This document shows positions 55,605-63,843 of a stretch of 64,000 bases of DNA, one piece after another. The DNA comes from SB11 sp964584305. Its GTDB lineage: Bacteria; Bacteroidota; Bacteroidia; UBA8524. A model generated the notes under the pieces. It saw only the letters and a list, made by a program, of their open reading frames with translations. It was not told the origin of the DNA and ran no database searches. The DNA lies in contig CAZOZL010000002.1 in assembly GCA_964584305.1 (NCBI GenBank), positions 62,001 to 126,000 of the forward strand, read 5' to 3'. Within the stretch, counting starts at the first letter, position 1; every line of letters begins with the position of its first letter. A program made the translations under genes and the position numbers.

Positions 55605-56321
55605 ATGAAATTAGATATATTAGCTTTTGCCGCCCATCCTGATGATGTAGAGTTAGCCTGTGCAGGTACACTGGCAGCCCATATTGCAAAGGGAAAAAAA
55701 GTAGGCATAATAGATTTAACACGAGGACAATTAGGCACAAGGGGAAGTGTTGATGAACGATTGACTGAAGCTGCAAATGCAGCAAAAATAATAGGAGTGC
55801 ACGCCCGTGAAAACTTAGGAATGGACGATGGTTTTTTTGTGAACGATAAAACACATCAACTAAAAGTAATAGAAATGCTACGCAAATACCAGCCCAATAC
55901 TGTTTTGTGTAATGCACAGCACGATAGGCATACCGACCATGGTAAAGGAGGTGATTTAGTACAGGATGCTTGTTTTTTAGCAGGGCTAAAAAAAATTGAA
56001 ACTATATGTGATGACAAAAATCAAACTCCATGGCGACCAAAACTAATACTACGATACATTCAAGATTATTTTATTATACCCGATATTGTAGTAGATATTA
56101 CGCCGTATATTGATATTAAAATTGAGGCAATAAAAGCCTTCAAAACACAGTTTTTTGATTCACAATCAAAAGAACCTGAAACACCAATATCAGTACCCTA
56201 TTTTCTTGATGCTATAAAAGGCAGGTGTTTGGATATGGGGAGGTATGCAGGGGTACAATATGCCGAAGGATTTAATTTTACCCGCCCCGCAGGAGTAAAC
56301 GATATTACGCAATTGTTTTAA
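55605..56321 (+). CDS. bshB1: Bacillithiol biosynthesis deacetylase BshB1
   Basis: The 238-residue LmbE/PIG-L deacetylase begins MKLDILAFAAHPDDVELACAGTLAAH, with the zinc-binding HPDD motif, LTRGQLGTRGSVDERLTEA, and HDRHTDHGKGGDLV with the distal His ligand (about residues 108-122). It removes the acetyl group of GlcNAc-malate in bacillithiol synthesis, the low-molecular-weight thiol of Bacteroidota and Firmicutes. The bshA glycosyltransferase and bshC are not in this window, though the GT4 enzyme at 42808 is not BshA-like in its N-terminus. Monocistronic, 76 bases before nusB. Confidence 0.92.
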   Translation: MKLDILAFAAHPDDVELACAGTLAAHIAKGKKVGIIDLTRGQLGTRGSVDERLTEAANAAKIIGVHARENLGMDDGFFVNDKTHQLKVIEMLRKYQPNTVLCNAQHDRHTDHGKGGDLVQDACFLAGLKKIETICDDKNQTPWRPKLILRYIQDYFIIPDIVVDITPYIDIKIEAIKAFKTQFFDSQSKEPETPISVPYFLDAIKGRCLDMGRYAGVQYAEGFNFTRPAGVNDITQLF

Positions 56322-56373
56322 ATAATAGGCGCAAAAAAATGCAAATACCTGTATTTACTAACATATTTAACTC

Positions 56374-56381
56374 TATTTTTG
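56374..56381 (+). promoter_or_regulatory. -7 promoter box (TATTTTTG) of nusB
   Basis: TATTTTTG lies 16 bases before the nusB ATG at 56398, in a 76-base gap. Confidence 0.45.
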
Positions 56382-56397
56382 CACCCGTTTTTAAATT

Positions 56398-57345
56398 ATG
56401 CTCAACAGAAGAATTCTACGGATTAAAGTGTTTCAGGCATTGTATGCCTATAATAGAGAAGAGCAGCCAGTAGCTACCCGTTACCAAACTTTTTTGCTTA
56501 ATAGTATTAAGCGAATAGAGGATACCTATTTGTTTATACTTAACCTACCTGTTGAGTTAAAATACTTTATAGAAAACGATGCCAACCCTACCGAGATAAA
56601 GTACTACCCCACAGAGCGTGAAATAGAAACAGGCAACACTTTTTTATACAATGTAGTGATTCAGAAAATACAGAGTAGCACAACCTTTAATGCACGATAC
56701 AAAAAAATAGTATCGCACAATTGGCATGATAATAAAGAATTGCTACGCATAATTTTTAATGATTTTAAAGGGGGGGAGATTTTTCAAGAATACTTGGACA
56801 CACCAGAAAAAAACTTTGATGCACAAAAACGCCTAATGCTCAGTTTTTTTAATACTTACTTGCCAAAAACTGATGACTTTGACCAATACATGGAAGAAGT
56901 GAATATGCACTGGAACGACGATAAAAAAATATTGTATAAGTACCTCGCAAAAACCATAGAGAATATAAAGGAGGATAAAGACAATAATTTTTTGATAAAC
57001 CTAACGGGGAATTGGGATGAAGATTGGGAGTATGCACACGATTTATTTCAGAAAACCCTGTCGAATAATGAGTATTACCAACAACTAATAGCCACGAAAA
57101 CAGTGAAGTGGGATAGCGACAGAATAGCCACAACTGATATGATATTGATGAAAATGGCGTTATGTGAAATGATAAATTTCCCCTCTATACCTTTAAAAGT
57201 AACTATAAACGAGTATTTAGAAATTTCTAAGCTATACAGCACACCCAAAAGCAATACTTTTTTGAACGGGGTGTTGGATAAAATAAAAAATGAGCTAAAA
57301 GCTGAAAATAAAATTGTGAAACAAGGTAGAGGTTTGGTGGAGTAA
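56398..57345 (+). CDS. nusB: Transcription antitermination protein NusB, long Bacteroidota form
   Basis: The 315-residue protein begins LNRRILRIKVFQALYAYNREE, the NusB RNA-binding start, and ends with the helical core block (TTDMILMKMALCEMINFPSIPLKVTINEYLEISKLYSTPKSNTFLNGVLDKIKNEL, about 240-298). The central insert of about 150 residues gives the extended length usual in Bacteroidota; in other phyla NusB is near 140. It acts with NusE on boxA in rRNA leaders. It heads nusB-DUF1573-yajC-coaE, a familiar order in this phylum; the next gene has its own promoter. Confidence 0.93.
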   Translation: MLNRRILRIKVFQALYAYNREEQPVATRYQTFLLNSIKRIEDTYLFILNLPVELKYFIENDANPTEIKYYPTEREIETGNTFLYNVVIQKIQSSTTFNARYKKIVSHNWHDNKELLRIIFNDFKGGEIFQEYLDTPEKNFDAQKRLMLSFFNTYLPKTDDFDQYMEEVNMHWNDDKKILYKYLAKTIENIKEDKDNNFLINLTGNWDEDWEYAHDLFQKTLSNNEYYQQLIATKTVKWDSDRIATTDMILMKMALCEMINFPSIPLKVTINEYLEISKLYSTPKSNTFLNGVLDKIKNELKAENKIVKQGRGLVE

Positions 57346-57364
57346 CCTATGATTACTAAATTTG
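57333..57364 (+). promoter_or_regulatory. Promoter of the DUF1573-yajC unit (TTTG-N20-TAAATTTG)
   Basis: TTTG at 57333-57336 lies within the last codons of nusB; TAAATTTG is at 57357-57364, with exactly 20 bases between, the same geometry as the ruvB and rpsU promoters. Transcription should start near 57370, 30 bases before the ATG at 57399. Confidence 0.72.
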
Positions 57365-57398
57365 AAACAAAATTATTAAACTATATACATAAACAACG

Positions 57399-57899
57399 AT
57401 GAAAAAAATAACGTTATTACTTTCAGTAGCTATGTTTGCTTTTGCCTGTGGCGATAAAAAAGCTGAAAAAAAAGATGCCGAAATTGAAACCGCAGCAGAC
57501 CCCACCATAATTGATAACCCATCAACAGCAAACCAACCTGAAGCCGCTATTAACCCTGATAATGCGCCTAATATTACTTTTGAGCAAGACCAAGTAACTG
57601 TACCAGAAATTAATGAAGGTGAGTCAGTTGAAGTTGTTTTTACTTATACTAACACTGGGAAATCTAATCTTGTATTAAGCGCAGTAGAACCTACTTGCGG
57701 TTGCACAGTAGCAGATGATAAGGGATGGTCAAAAGAACCTTTAGTACCTGGTGAATCAGAAAAAATAAGAGTAGTATATAATAGCGAGGGTAGAGCACCA
57801 GGGGCTATCACAAAATCAGTAGTTATTAGGTCTAATGCACTTGCGCCTAATGATATTAAAGAGTTAACATTCTCAATACAAGTAACGCCAAAAAAATAA
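57399..57899 (+). CDS. DUF1573 lipoprotein
   Basis: The 166-residue protein has a lipoprotein signal (LLLSVAMFAFAC-GDK, Cys about residue 17), a charged and Asp/Asn/Ala-rich linker (about 18-55) and one DUF1573 domain (about 58-163) with the family CGC motif (VEPTCGCTVADDKGW). The role is not established; this family is consistently near yajC in Bacteroidota. Ends 11 bases before yajC. Confidence 0.88.
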   Translation: MKKITLLLSVAMFAFACGDKKAEKKDAEIETAADPTIIDNPSTANQPEAAINPDNAPNITFEQDQVTVPEINEGESVEVVFTYTNTGKSNLVLSAVEPTCGCTVADDKGWSKEPLVPGESEKIRVVYNSEGRAPGAITKSVVIRSNALAPNDIKELTFSIQVTPKK

Positions 57900-57910
57900 A
57901 AAAAATTAAA

Positions 57911-58255
57911 ATGAATAGTTCATTATTATACATACTGCTATTAGGTGGTGGAGGACAAAGTGGTGGAATAGGTGGCTTAATACCCATAGTACTTATTTTT
58001 GTAGTTATGTATGTGTTCATGATTTTGCCACAAAGTCGCAAAGCCAAAGCACAACGTAAGTTTAGAGAAGGATTGGGCAAAGGAGACAAAATTGTTACTA
58101 TGGCTGGCATACACGGTAAAATTATAGAATTGGATGATACCAGTATGGTAATAGAGCTTGAAGAGGGCGTTAGAATGCGTATTGAACGCTCTTCTATATC
58201 AATGGAAGGTTCACAAACATTAAACAAACCTAAAGAAGAGCCTAAAAAGAAATAA
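57911..58255 (+). CDS. yajC: Sec translocase accessory subunit YajC
   Basis: The 114-residue protein has an N-terminal transmembrane helix (IPIVLIFVVMYVFMIL, about 27-42) followed directly by PQSRKAKAQRKFREGLGKGDKIVTMAGIHGKIIEL, the YajC signature, and a C-terminal small beta-domain. It sits in the inner membrane with SecDF. Glycine-rich start (GGGGQSGGIGG) is common in the phylum. Followed by a strong terminator. Confidence 0.93.
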   Translation: MNSSLLYILLLGGGGQSGGIGGLIPIVLIFVVMYVFMILPQSRKAKAQRKFREGLGKGDKIVTMAGIHGKIIELDDTSMVIELEEGVRMRIERSSISMEGSQTLNKPKEEPKKK

Positions 58256-58278
58256 ACATTATTTCGTCAATACTATAT

Positions 58279-58313
58279 AAACTCCGATACATTTGTATCG
58301 GAGTTTATTTTTT
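58279..58313 (+). terminator. Intrinsic terminator after yajC; its loop contains a -7 promoter-like box
   Basis: Perfect 12-base arms AAACTCCGATAC and GTATCGGAGTTT around a 4-base loop, then ATTTTTTG. The loop plus arm ends spell TACATTTG (58288-58295), matching TAnnTTTG, 27 bases before coaE. Confidence 0.85.
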
Positions 58314-58322
58314 GTTTTAAGG

Positions 58323-58916
58323 ATGTTAAAAATTGGCATAACAGGCGGAATAGGAAGTGGCAAAACCACCGTTTGCAAAATATTTGAGAAAATAGGAATA
58401 CCCGTGTATTATGCTGATTTGCAAGCCCGCCAGCTAATGAATACAGATGAGGTATTAATACATCAACTTAAAAAAGAGTTTGGAAAAGATATGTACACTA
58501 CGCAAGGCGAACTAATGCGCCCGCAACTGGCACAAATTGTATTTAATGATAAACAAAAATTGGAGAAACTGAATGCTATGGTGCATCCTGCTGTACAGCG
58601 AGATTTTAAACACTGGGCAGCGCAACAAACTAATACCCCTTATGTGCTTAAAGAAGCGGCTTTACTATTTGAAAGTGGAAGCTATAAAAGTCTTGATTAT
58701 ATAGTAACAGTTGCAGCACCTAAAGCAATGCGAGTACAAAGAGTTGCCAAAAGAGATGGACTGAAAAAAAGCGAGGTAGAAAAACGCATGAAAAACCAGC
58801 TAAGCGAAAAAGACCGTTTAAACCGTGCTGATTTTGTAATTAATAACGATGAAACCCAAGCTGTTATACCGCAAATAATGCAACTACACGAAGTGTTTTT
58901 AAATAACTTACAATAA
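58323..58916 (+). CDS. coaE: Dephospho-CoA kinase
   Basis: The 197-residue P-loop kinase makes the last step of CoA synthesis. It begins MLKIGITGGIGSGKTTVCKIFE (Walker A, residues about 8-15), with YYADLQARQLMN, VLKEAALLFESGSYKSLDYIVTV, and QRVAKRDGLKKSEVEKRMKNQLSEKDRLNRADFVINND, all typical. The start is Met at 58323 rather than an earlier one at 58293, which lies inside the terminator. Confidence 0.95.
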   Translation: MLKIGITGGIGSGKTTVCKIFEKIGIPVYYADLQARQLMNTDEVLIHQLKKEFGKDMYTTQGELMRPQLAQIVFNDKQKLEKLNAMVHPAVQRDFKHWAAQQTNTPYVLKEAALLFESGSYKSLDYIVTVAAPKAMRVQRVAKRDGLKKSEVEKRMKNQLSEKDRLNRADFVINNDETQAVIPQIMQLHEVFLNNLQ

Positions 58917-58972
58917 AGTAATAAGGGTTTCGATTATAATTTTTGTCGAAAATTAGTTTTCACTAAAACTTT

Positions 58973-58990
58973 ACCCCATCCTGATGGGGT
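58973..58990. terminator. Short hairpin between convergent coaE and DUF1579 genes
   Basis: Arms ACCCCATC and GATGGGGT around 2 bases, with TTTATC on one side and TAAA on the other. The T-runs are weak; a possible two-way terminator. Confidence 0.55.
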
Positions 58991-59000
58991 TTATCGGTAA

Positions 59001-59654
59001 TTAAGCCTCGCCTTTTCGGGTAGCTGTTTGCTCCATCGCTTTTGTTTCTTTATCTCCTTCAATAGAGTACATTTCTACTGTATAGGTATTTTCATCAATC
59101 ATTTTAGTTACCTGTTTCCATGTAACTTCTTTTTTAGTAGCAGGGTCTGTATATTCACCAGTCATGGTGATAGAGTTGGTAGCTTTGTCGTATTTGCCTT
59201 CAAACATTATTATACCGCTGCCAAAGTTATCAATCCAAGTACTTACAAATATTTTTTTAGCATTGTCATAACCCATAATGCTTTTCCCCATAAAAGGCAT
59301 ACTCATCATTGTGCCTGTATAGGTGGACTCTTTGTAAAGACCGTTTATAATCATTTTATCGGTAGCCGTTCCCGTAGTTGTATCTGGTGTACCCATCATA
59401 AAGCTAATGGTTTGTACATCCCACTCACCCACGGTAGATGATAGCATTTGGTGCATATCTCCTGGGGTCATGTAATCCGCATACACCTTGTTTATCTCTT
59501 CTTCGCTTAACTGGGGAGTTTCTTCAGAATTTAGGACTGAGGCAGTATCTTCAGTAGCTGTCGTGTCATCATTTCTATCGTGTTTGCTATTATTTTTACA
59601 GGCTGTTGCTGCAAAAATAAAGCATACTAAAATGGTAAAAAGTTTATTTTTCAT
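59001..59654 (-). CDS. DUF1579 lipoprotein
   Basis: The 217-residue protein has a lipoprotein signal (LVCFIFAATAC-KNN, Cys about 19) and an acidic linker (DRNDDTTATEDTASVL). The main domain (about 65-215) is a lipocalin-like beta structure of the DUF1579 family: MHQMLSSTVGEWDVQTISFMMG, MIINGLYKESTYTGTMMSMPFMGKSIMGYDNAKKIFVSTWIDNFGSGIIMFEG. The family's ligand and role are unknown. Alone, between convergent coaE and queG. Confidence 0.85.
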   Translation of the reverse strand: MKNKLFTILVCFIFAATACKNNSKHDRNDDTTATEDTASVLNSEETPQLSEEEINKVYADYMTPGDMHQMLSSTVGEWDVQTISFMMGTPDTTTGTATDKMIINGLYKESTYTGTMMSMPFMGKSIMGYDNAKKIFVSTWIDNFGSGIIMFEGKYDKATNSITMTGEYTDPATKKEVTWKQVTKMIDENTYTVEMYSIEGDKETKAMEQTATRKGEA

Positions 59655-60001
59655 AATTTGTTTTTTTGCAAGTTAGAAAATTTAATTTAATGAAAGTTTA
59701 AAAACATACATATTCATTTAGCGTGCTGAACGGAGTTCGGTATGATGACATATTAACACCTTCGGATTCATTGAAATTGTCTGTCTCACTCGCAATGATG
59801 GTGAGCTGTTTACTAACAAAGGGTATATCTTTTTAGGAGAGGAAACAGCCGCACAGGCGGGCGAGCCTGAATGAAACGGGTGAGAGGATTAAGAAATGGC
59901 ATTAAATTGCTTTACTAAAAGTCTTTTATCTTTATACCTTATATTAATAATCCGTTTGCAATGACTAGAGTACGGGACAATAGCTAAATGTCAAAAGTTA
60001 C
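59655..60001. other. Intergenic region with remnants of dispersed repeats
   Basis: No gene. A stretch at about 59719-59800 (GCGTGCTGAACGGAGTTCG, later CTCACTCGCAATGATGG) resembles two of the common intergenic repeat motifs seen in many bacterial genomes (GTCATGCTGAAC.. and CATTGCGAGNGA.., the latter on the minus strand). No open frame on either strand starts with a usable signal. Confidence 0.4.
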
Positions 60002-60922
60002 TCAATCTTTCAAAAAATCTAAATTACGTTTAAGACCTTTAAAGCCTATACGTTTCACAGGACTGTTTTTAAACAGGGGTTTAAAAACTTCTTCGGTTAT
60101 TTCGTGCCATTGGCGGCTGTCCATTTCCATTAATTCATTTTTTGGGTCAAATTGTGTTTCGTTGTGGGGTTCACTAAAGCGATTCCAAGGGCAAACCTGC
60201 TGGCATATATCGCAGCCAAAAGCCCAGTTTTCCATCTTTCCTTTAAACTCTTGGGGTATTTCATCTTTCAACTCAATGGTAAGGTAGCTAATACATTTGC
60301 TGCCATCTACCCAATAGGGGCTAATAGCATCAGTAGGGCAAGCATCAATACAAGCGGTACAAGTGCCGCAATAGTCTTTTATAGGGGCATCAGGTGTTAA
60401 TTCTATATCTAATATCAACTCACCCAAAAAAAAGTAGCTGCCTTGCTGTTTGTTTATTAATAGCGTGTGTTTACCCGTCCACCCCAAGCCGCTTTTTTTT
60501 GCCCAAGCCCGCTCCATTACAGGTGCGCTATCTACAAAGGCTCGCCCGCTTACTTCGCCAATACTATCATTAATAAAGTGGAGTAGCTGCTTTAGCTTAT
60601 CCTTTACTACAAAATGGTAATCAGTACCGTATGCGTAGGTGCTTATTTTTGAGGCATTGGGGTCAACCTGCTTTTTATCTGTATTGTAATTATATAAAAA
60701 CGATAGTACAGATTTTGCGCCTTCTACCAGTTTTGTAGGATCAAGTCGTTTGTCAAAATGGTTTTCCATATAGCGCATTTTGCCGTGCATACCTTGTTGT
60801 AACCATTTTTCTAATCGGGGGGCTTCTTCCTCTAAAAAACCTGCTTTGCTCACCCCACAAAAGCTAAAACCCAAACGTTGGGCTTCTTCTTTTATTAGGC
60901 GGGTATGTTGGGAGGCGTTCAT
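60002..60922 (-). CDS. queG: Epoxyqueuosine reductase
   Basis: The 306-residue cobalamin- and Fe-S-dependent enzyme makes queuosine in tRNA. The N-terminal domain (RLGFSFCGVSKAGFLEEEAPRL) leads to FLYNYNTDK, SAPVMERAWAKKSGLGWTGKHTLLIN, and two 4Fe-4S motifs, CGTCTACIDACPTDAI (about 183-198) and FGCDICQQVCPWN (about 231-243). The C-terminus has the short form without a HEAT repeat. The start is ATG at 60922; a TTG two codons upstream is less likely. It shares direction with the downstream-lying gap and follows the acetyltransferase by 25 bases. Confidence 0.94.
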   Translation of the reverse strand: MNASQHTRLIKEEAQRLGFSFCGVSKAGFLEEEAPRLEKWLQQGMHGKMRYMENHFDKRLDPTKLVEGAKSVLSFLYNYNTDKKQVDPNASKISTYAYGTDYHFVVKDKLKQLLHFINDSIGEVSGRAFVDSAPVMERAWAKKSGLGWTGKHTLLINKQQGSYFFLGELILDIELTPDAPIKDYCGTCTACIDACPTDAISPYWVDGSKCISYLTIELKDEIPQEFKGKMENWAFGCDICQQVCPWNRFSEPHNETQFDPKNELMEMDSRQWHEITEEVFKPLFKNSPVKRIGFKGLKRNLDFLKD

Positions 60923-60947
60923 TAGCAAACAAAAATAGTGGTACTTA

Positions 60948-61499
60948 TCAGTTAGTACTAATCAAACTATAAATAGCAGTATCGCAAAATTCACCATTTT
61001 TATAGTAGTTCTCTTTAAAGTAACCCTCTCTTTCAAATCCACATTTTTCTAACAGTTTTGTTGAGGCAATATTATCAGGATTAATATTGGCTTCAATACT
61101 ATGAATTTTAAGCATATTAAAAGCATAATCAACCCCAATGCTCATGGCTTCCTGCATTATCCCTTTACCTTGATAGTGATGGTGTAATAAATAACCAATC
61201 TCTGCTCTATAATGTTCTTTTTGTATGCGCCAAAAGCCTATTGTGCCAATCATTTGATTGTTGCCTTTAAGGGTGATAGCCCAAGTGATTCCCTCATTTT
61301 TACTTAACAAATCTTTTATTATATCAATTAGTTTTTGGACATCGCTTAGTTTTTTAGCAAGCGGGCGGTCTATATATTGCATTACTTGTGGGCTGGAGCG
61401 CATCACAAATAAATCATGCGCATTAGCATCCGTTATTTCTTTTAAAACAAGACGTTCAGTTTCTAAAACAGGGAAAGGTGAAAAGTTTAACTCAAGCAT
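60948..61499 (-). CDS. GNAT-family N-acetyltransferase (RimJ/RimL-like)
   Basis: The 183-residue enzyme has the GNAT fold: ETERLVLKEITDANAHDLFVMR, MIGTIGFWRIQKEHYRAEIGYLL and the acetyl-CoA binding loop HHHYQGKGIMQEAMSIGVDYAF (about 108-130), then ANINPDNIASTKLLEKCGFEREGYFKENYYKNGEFCDTAIYSL. The RimJ/RimL subgroup acetylates ribosomal protein N-termini or small molecules; the substrate is not deducible. Same strand as queG, separated by 25 bases, so perhaps co-transcribed. Confidence 0.9.
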   Translation of the reverse strand: MLELNFSPFPVLETERLVLKEITDANAHDLFVMRSSPQVMQYIDRPLAKKLSDVQKLIDIIKDLLSKNEGITWAITLKGNNQMIGTIGFWRIQKEHYRAEIGYLLHHHYQGKGIMQEAMSIGVDYAFNMLKIHSIEANINPDNIASTKLLEKCGFEREGYFKENYYKNGEFCDTAIYSLISTN

Positions 61500-61590
61500 T
61501 TATACAATTATACTAATAGGTACTGAAACCTAATATAAAAATTAACATCATAATAAAATAACTTGCATTTAGTATTGAACGGTGCGGTGG

Positions 61591-61648
61591 CTTCCCCCCT
61601 TGTGGTAGCCTGTGAGAAGGCAAGGGGGGAGAAAGGGGGGTGTAAAAC
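61591..61648 (-). repeat. Dispersed palindromic repeat, diverged inverted copy
   Basis: On the minus strand this reads GTTTTACACC, CCCCTTT, TCCCCCCTT, a variable middle, TACCACAAGG and GGGGAAG, following the order of the unit at 7222-7282 (GTTTTACACC, TCCCTTT, CCCCCTT, TACCACAAGG, AGGGAAA). The central part differs. Confidence 0.55.
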
Positions 61649-61680
61649 TGCCATTCGCACCATTCAGGCGTTTCCTCGCA

Positions 61681-61696
61681 GCAGGTTTCAACCTGC
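61681..61696. repeat. Short palindrome GCAGGTT-TC-AACCTGC
   Basis: Arms of seven bases with a two-base spacer. The core AGGTT-NN-AACCT is shared with 4617-4636. Confidence 0.5.
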
Positions 61697-61810
61697 CGCA
61701 ATTCATAACCTTAACAAAAAACTTTATGTATAGAATTAGGTATTTATGCCTATTCTGTCTAAATCAAGTTAAGCATGATTGTCCGCCGCATTAAAGGCTA
61801 AAAAGTAAAT

Positions 61811-61841
61811 AGCTAATAATAACACTGATATTCAGTTATTT
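61811..61841 (+). repeat. 31-base dispersed repeat, copy 2
   Basis: AGCTAATAAT..ATATTCAGTTATTT matches the copy at 7287-7317 in 29 of 31 positions. Confidence 0.75.
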
Positions 61842-61908
61842 ACAAATAAAAAATTATTCTTATATTTAAAGTTGTACTATAATTTACTACGGGTTAGTAT
61901 TACTAAAT

Positions 61909-63666
61909 CTATCTTCTGCTACTGGCAGGGGTATCATTGGTATTACCGTTTAGCCATTCAATATCTTTTTTCTTCTCCTTTCTCAAAACTGATCTTGATT
62001 TTCCTTTGCCACATCGTAGGTGTTTTATTTTTAACCCTTTTTTCTCAATATATTTTTTAAATTTCTTTTCCTTTACACGTTTGGTGCTACTAAACCAGCC
62101 AAACCAAGCGGGCTTTAGTTTTGAAAGTCGCTCATCAAAATAGTATATCTCGCCCTCTTTCTCATACTTTCCAATAACAATAATCTGATTTTCATTATTG
62201 TATAGGGGGATATTAAAATGCCCTTGTTCATTAGGTTTAAGGGTTGTCATCAAATTGTCTTTACGGTAAAATACAAATACCTCATCTACCTTCATATTTT
62301 TAAACCTTAGTTTTTGTATTTCTACCTTTTCCACCTCACGCTCATCAGTTGTAGATATGCTAATGTATTGTAAAGGATAGTTAAACTGTTTTACATAGTA
62401 CTTACAGCCGCAACCTTTAAGGTCTTTAATACTATCGGGTTGTCCTACATTACTCCAAACAATATTGCCATCGGCATTTTTTTCTGACACAAAAAAGGTG
62501 GGTGTTTTACCTTTTTCTTTAAATGGAAAATAGGCGGTGAATTTATCCAAATTATTAGGTACAATTTTTTTACCTGCTTCAGTAAATCCTTTAAGTTTTA
62601 ATACACGTTGCCTTTTTGCTAAAAACCGCCCATCGGTTGTATTTGAAGTAATTTTGTTTTTTAGCCAATCGCACATATTGGCAATGTTTCCCGTTTCAAC
62701 TTTAATATTTTTCATATCATGTCCTGCAAAGGCATTAGAAGTAAATGAAAGGATGATATCATTTTCAATTACCTTATTGGTATCACCATCCATAGGCAAT
62801 TCAAGATATATAAAGGGGTTATCCAAGCAAATGTTATTGCCCGCAGGGCGGGGTTTGTCCATATTTATCCATTTGTTTAGCCAGCTACCATCTAATTCAT
62901 ACACCAAACAATTGCCATTTACTTTTTTTAGTTTAATAGTTTTACGCTCCCATTTCACAGCCCCTTTTCCACTACTGCCTTCATAAATAGCCATATCAGG
63001 GTCTATACGGTGGGCGGGGATACTAATTTTTACATTTTTCTTGGGATAAACAGGTATTCCGTTCACAGTTGAAGTAATACGCATCATACCATTTGAAAAT
63101 AAGTACCCTCCCCGATTGGTTTGTGCTGATATATTGTTTTCAGCCATTTGGTCGAAACGGGTAATGGGGATTAGGGTAATTTTCACTTCATTGTTAAAAT
63201 GTGGGTCGAAAGTTCCTTTAGGCAAGCAGGTTTTTGCACATCCATCTTGTATGCAACGGTCTTTATCCATTTTCACTAAAATATCGACACGGCGGTTTTT
63301 GTGTCGCCCCCACTCGTTGCCATTATCAGCAATGGGGCTTTTTTCTCCAAATGCTCTTGTTTTTTTAATTCTTTTGGTTTGTGTAGCACTATTGTTCAGT
63401 AAAAAAGCTATAACGCTTCTCACCCTTTTTTTAGATAGTAGTTGATTGTATTTAATATTGCCTACACTATCTGTGTTTCCATATATTTCTATACGGTGGT
63501 ATGGGTTTCTTTTCAAGCGATTTTTTATGTGTAATAGTTGCTTTTGGGCTTTGCTATCAAAAGTAAAACTATCAGTATCAAAGTAAATACTCTGTTTTAT
63601 ATCGTATTGTGCATACGCTGTAATTAAGAAAAGAAGAAAAATAGTGAGGGCAATAATTTTTTTCAT
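61909..63666 (-). CDS. OmpA-domain protein with N-terminal OmpA module and large unknown C-terminal part
   Basis: The 585-residue protein starts MKKIIALTIFLLFLITAYA-QYD (signal peptide; 17 further codons upstream are disfavoured). An OmpA-like domain comes first (about 20-135): QSIYFDTDSFTFDSKAQKQL, IEIYGNTDSVGNIKYNQLLSKKRVRSV, GRHKNRRVDILVKM. In most family members this domain is C-terminal. After a Cys-containing link (DRCIQDGCAKTCLPKG) follow about 430 residues with beta-rich character (NVKISIPAHRIDPDMAIYEGSSGKGAVKW) that I do not recognise, and a strongly basic tail (KRVKEKKFKKYIEKKGLKIKHLRCGKGKSRSVLRKEKKKD). Probably anchored to peptidoglycan. The role is unknown. Confidence 0.8.
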   Translation of the reverse strand: MKKIIALTIFLLFLITAYAQYDIKQSIYFDTDSFTFDSKAQKQLLHIKNRLKRNPYHRIEIYGNTDSVGNIKYNQLLSKKRVRSVIAFLLNNSATQTKRIKKTRAFGEKSPIADNGNEWGRHKNRRVDILVKMDKDRCIQDGCAKTCLPKGTFDPHFNNEVKITLIPITRFDQMAENNISAQTNRGGYLFSNGMMRITSTVNGIPVYPKKNVKISIPAHRIDPDMAIYEGSSGKGAVKWERKTIKLKKVNGNCLVYELDGSWLNKWINMDKPRPAGNNICLDNPFIYLELPMDGDTNKVIENDIILSFTSNAFAGHDMKNIKVETGNIANMCDWLKNKITSNTTDGRFLAKRQRVLKLKGFTEAGKKIVPNNLDKFTAYFPFKEKGKTPTFFVSEKNADGNIVWSNVGQPDSIKDLKGCGCKYYVKQFNYPLQYISISTTDEREVEKVEIQKLRFKNMKVDEVFVFYRKDNLMTTLKPNEQGHFNIPLYNNENQIIVIGKYEKEGEIYYFDERLSKLKPAWFGWFSSTKRVKEKKFKKYIEKKGLKIKHLRCGKGKSRSVLRKEKKKDIEWLNGNTNDTPASSRR

Positions 63667-63830
63667 AACAGTAGGTTTTAATATGTTTAACTTATTGTTT
63701 ATACCCTTTATTATCAATAAAGTAAACGCTTGTCGAAACTATTTTTTAGGTATAATAAATGTGCTGAAATCATCGTTTTATAAGGTTAAAATCTCCTAAA
63801 TATCTAAAGCTAAAAACCTTCTATTTCCCT

Positions 63831-63838
63831 TATCTTCG
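63831..63838 (+). promoter_or_regulatory. -7-like box (TATCTTCG) of lysA, next to the start codon
   Basis: TATCTTCG differs from TAnnTTTG at one base and ends 5 bases before the lysA ATG at 63844. Confidence 0.35.
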
Positions 63839-63843
63839 CAGCT

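Larger units (their letters stand above)
61500..61908. other. Gene-free region with repeats, between GNAT and OmpA-domain genes
   Basis: About 410 bases. It contains an inverted relative of the palindromic repeat of 6975/7222 (61591-61648), a short palindrome (61681-61696) and the second copy of the 31-base repeat (61811-61841). Two frames of about 60 codons cover these repeats and are not credible genes. Confidence 0.65.

Noticed and set aside
59719..59800. Possible tRNA or small gene in the DUF1579-queG gap
   Set aside because: No cloverleaf could be drawn and no open frame fits; it resembles degenerate dispersed repeats.
61513..61794. Two frames of about 60 codons in the GNAT-OmpA gap
   Set aside because: Both run through dispersed repeats and palindromes; no coding signature.
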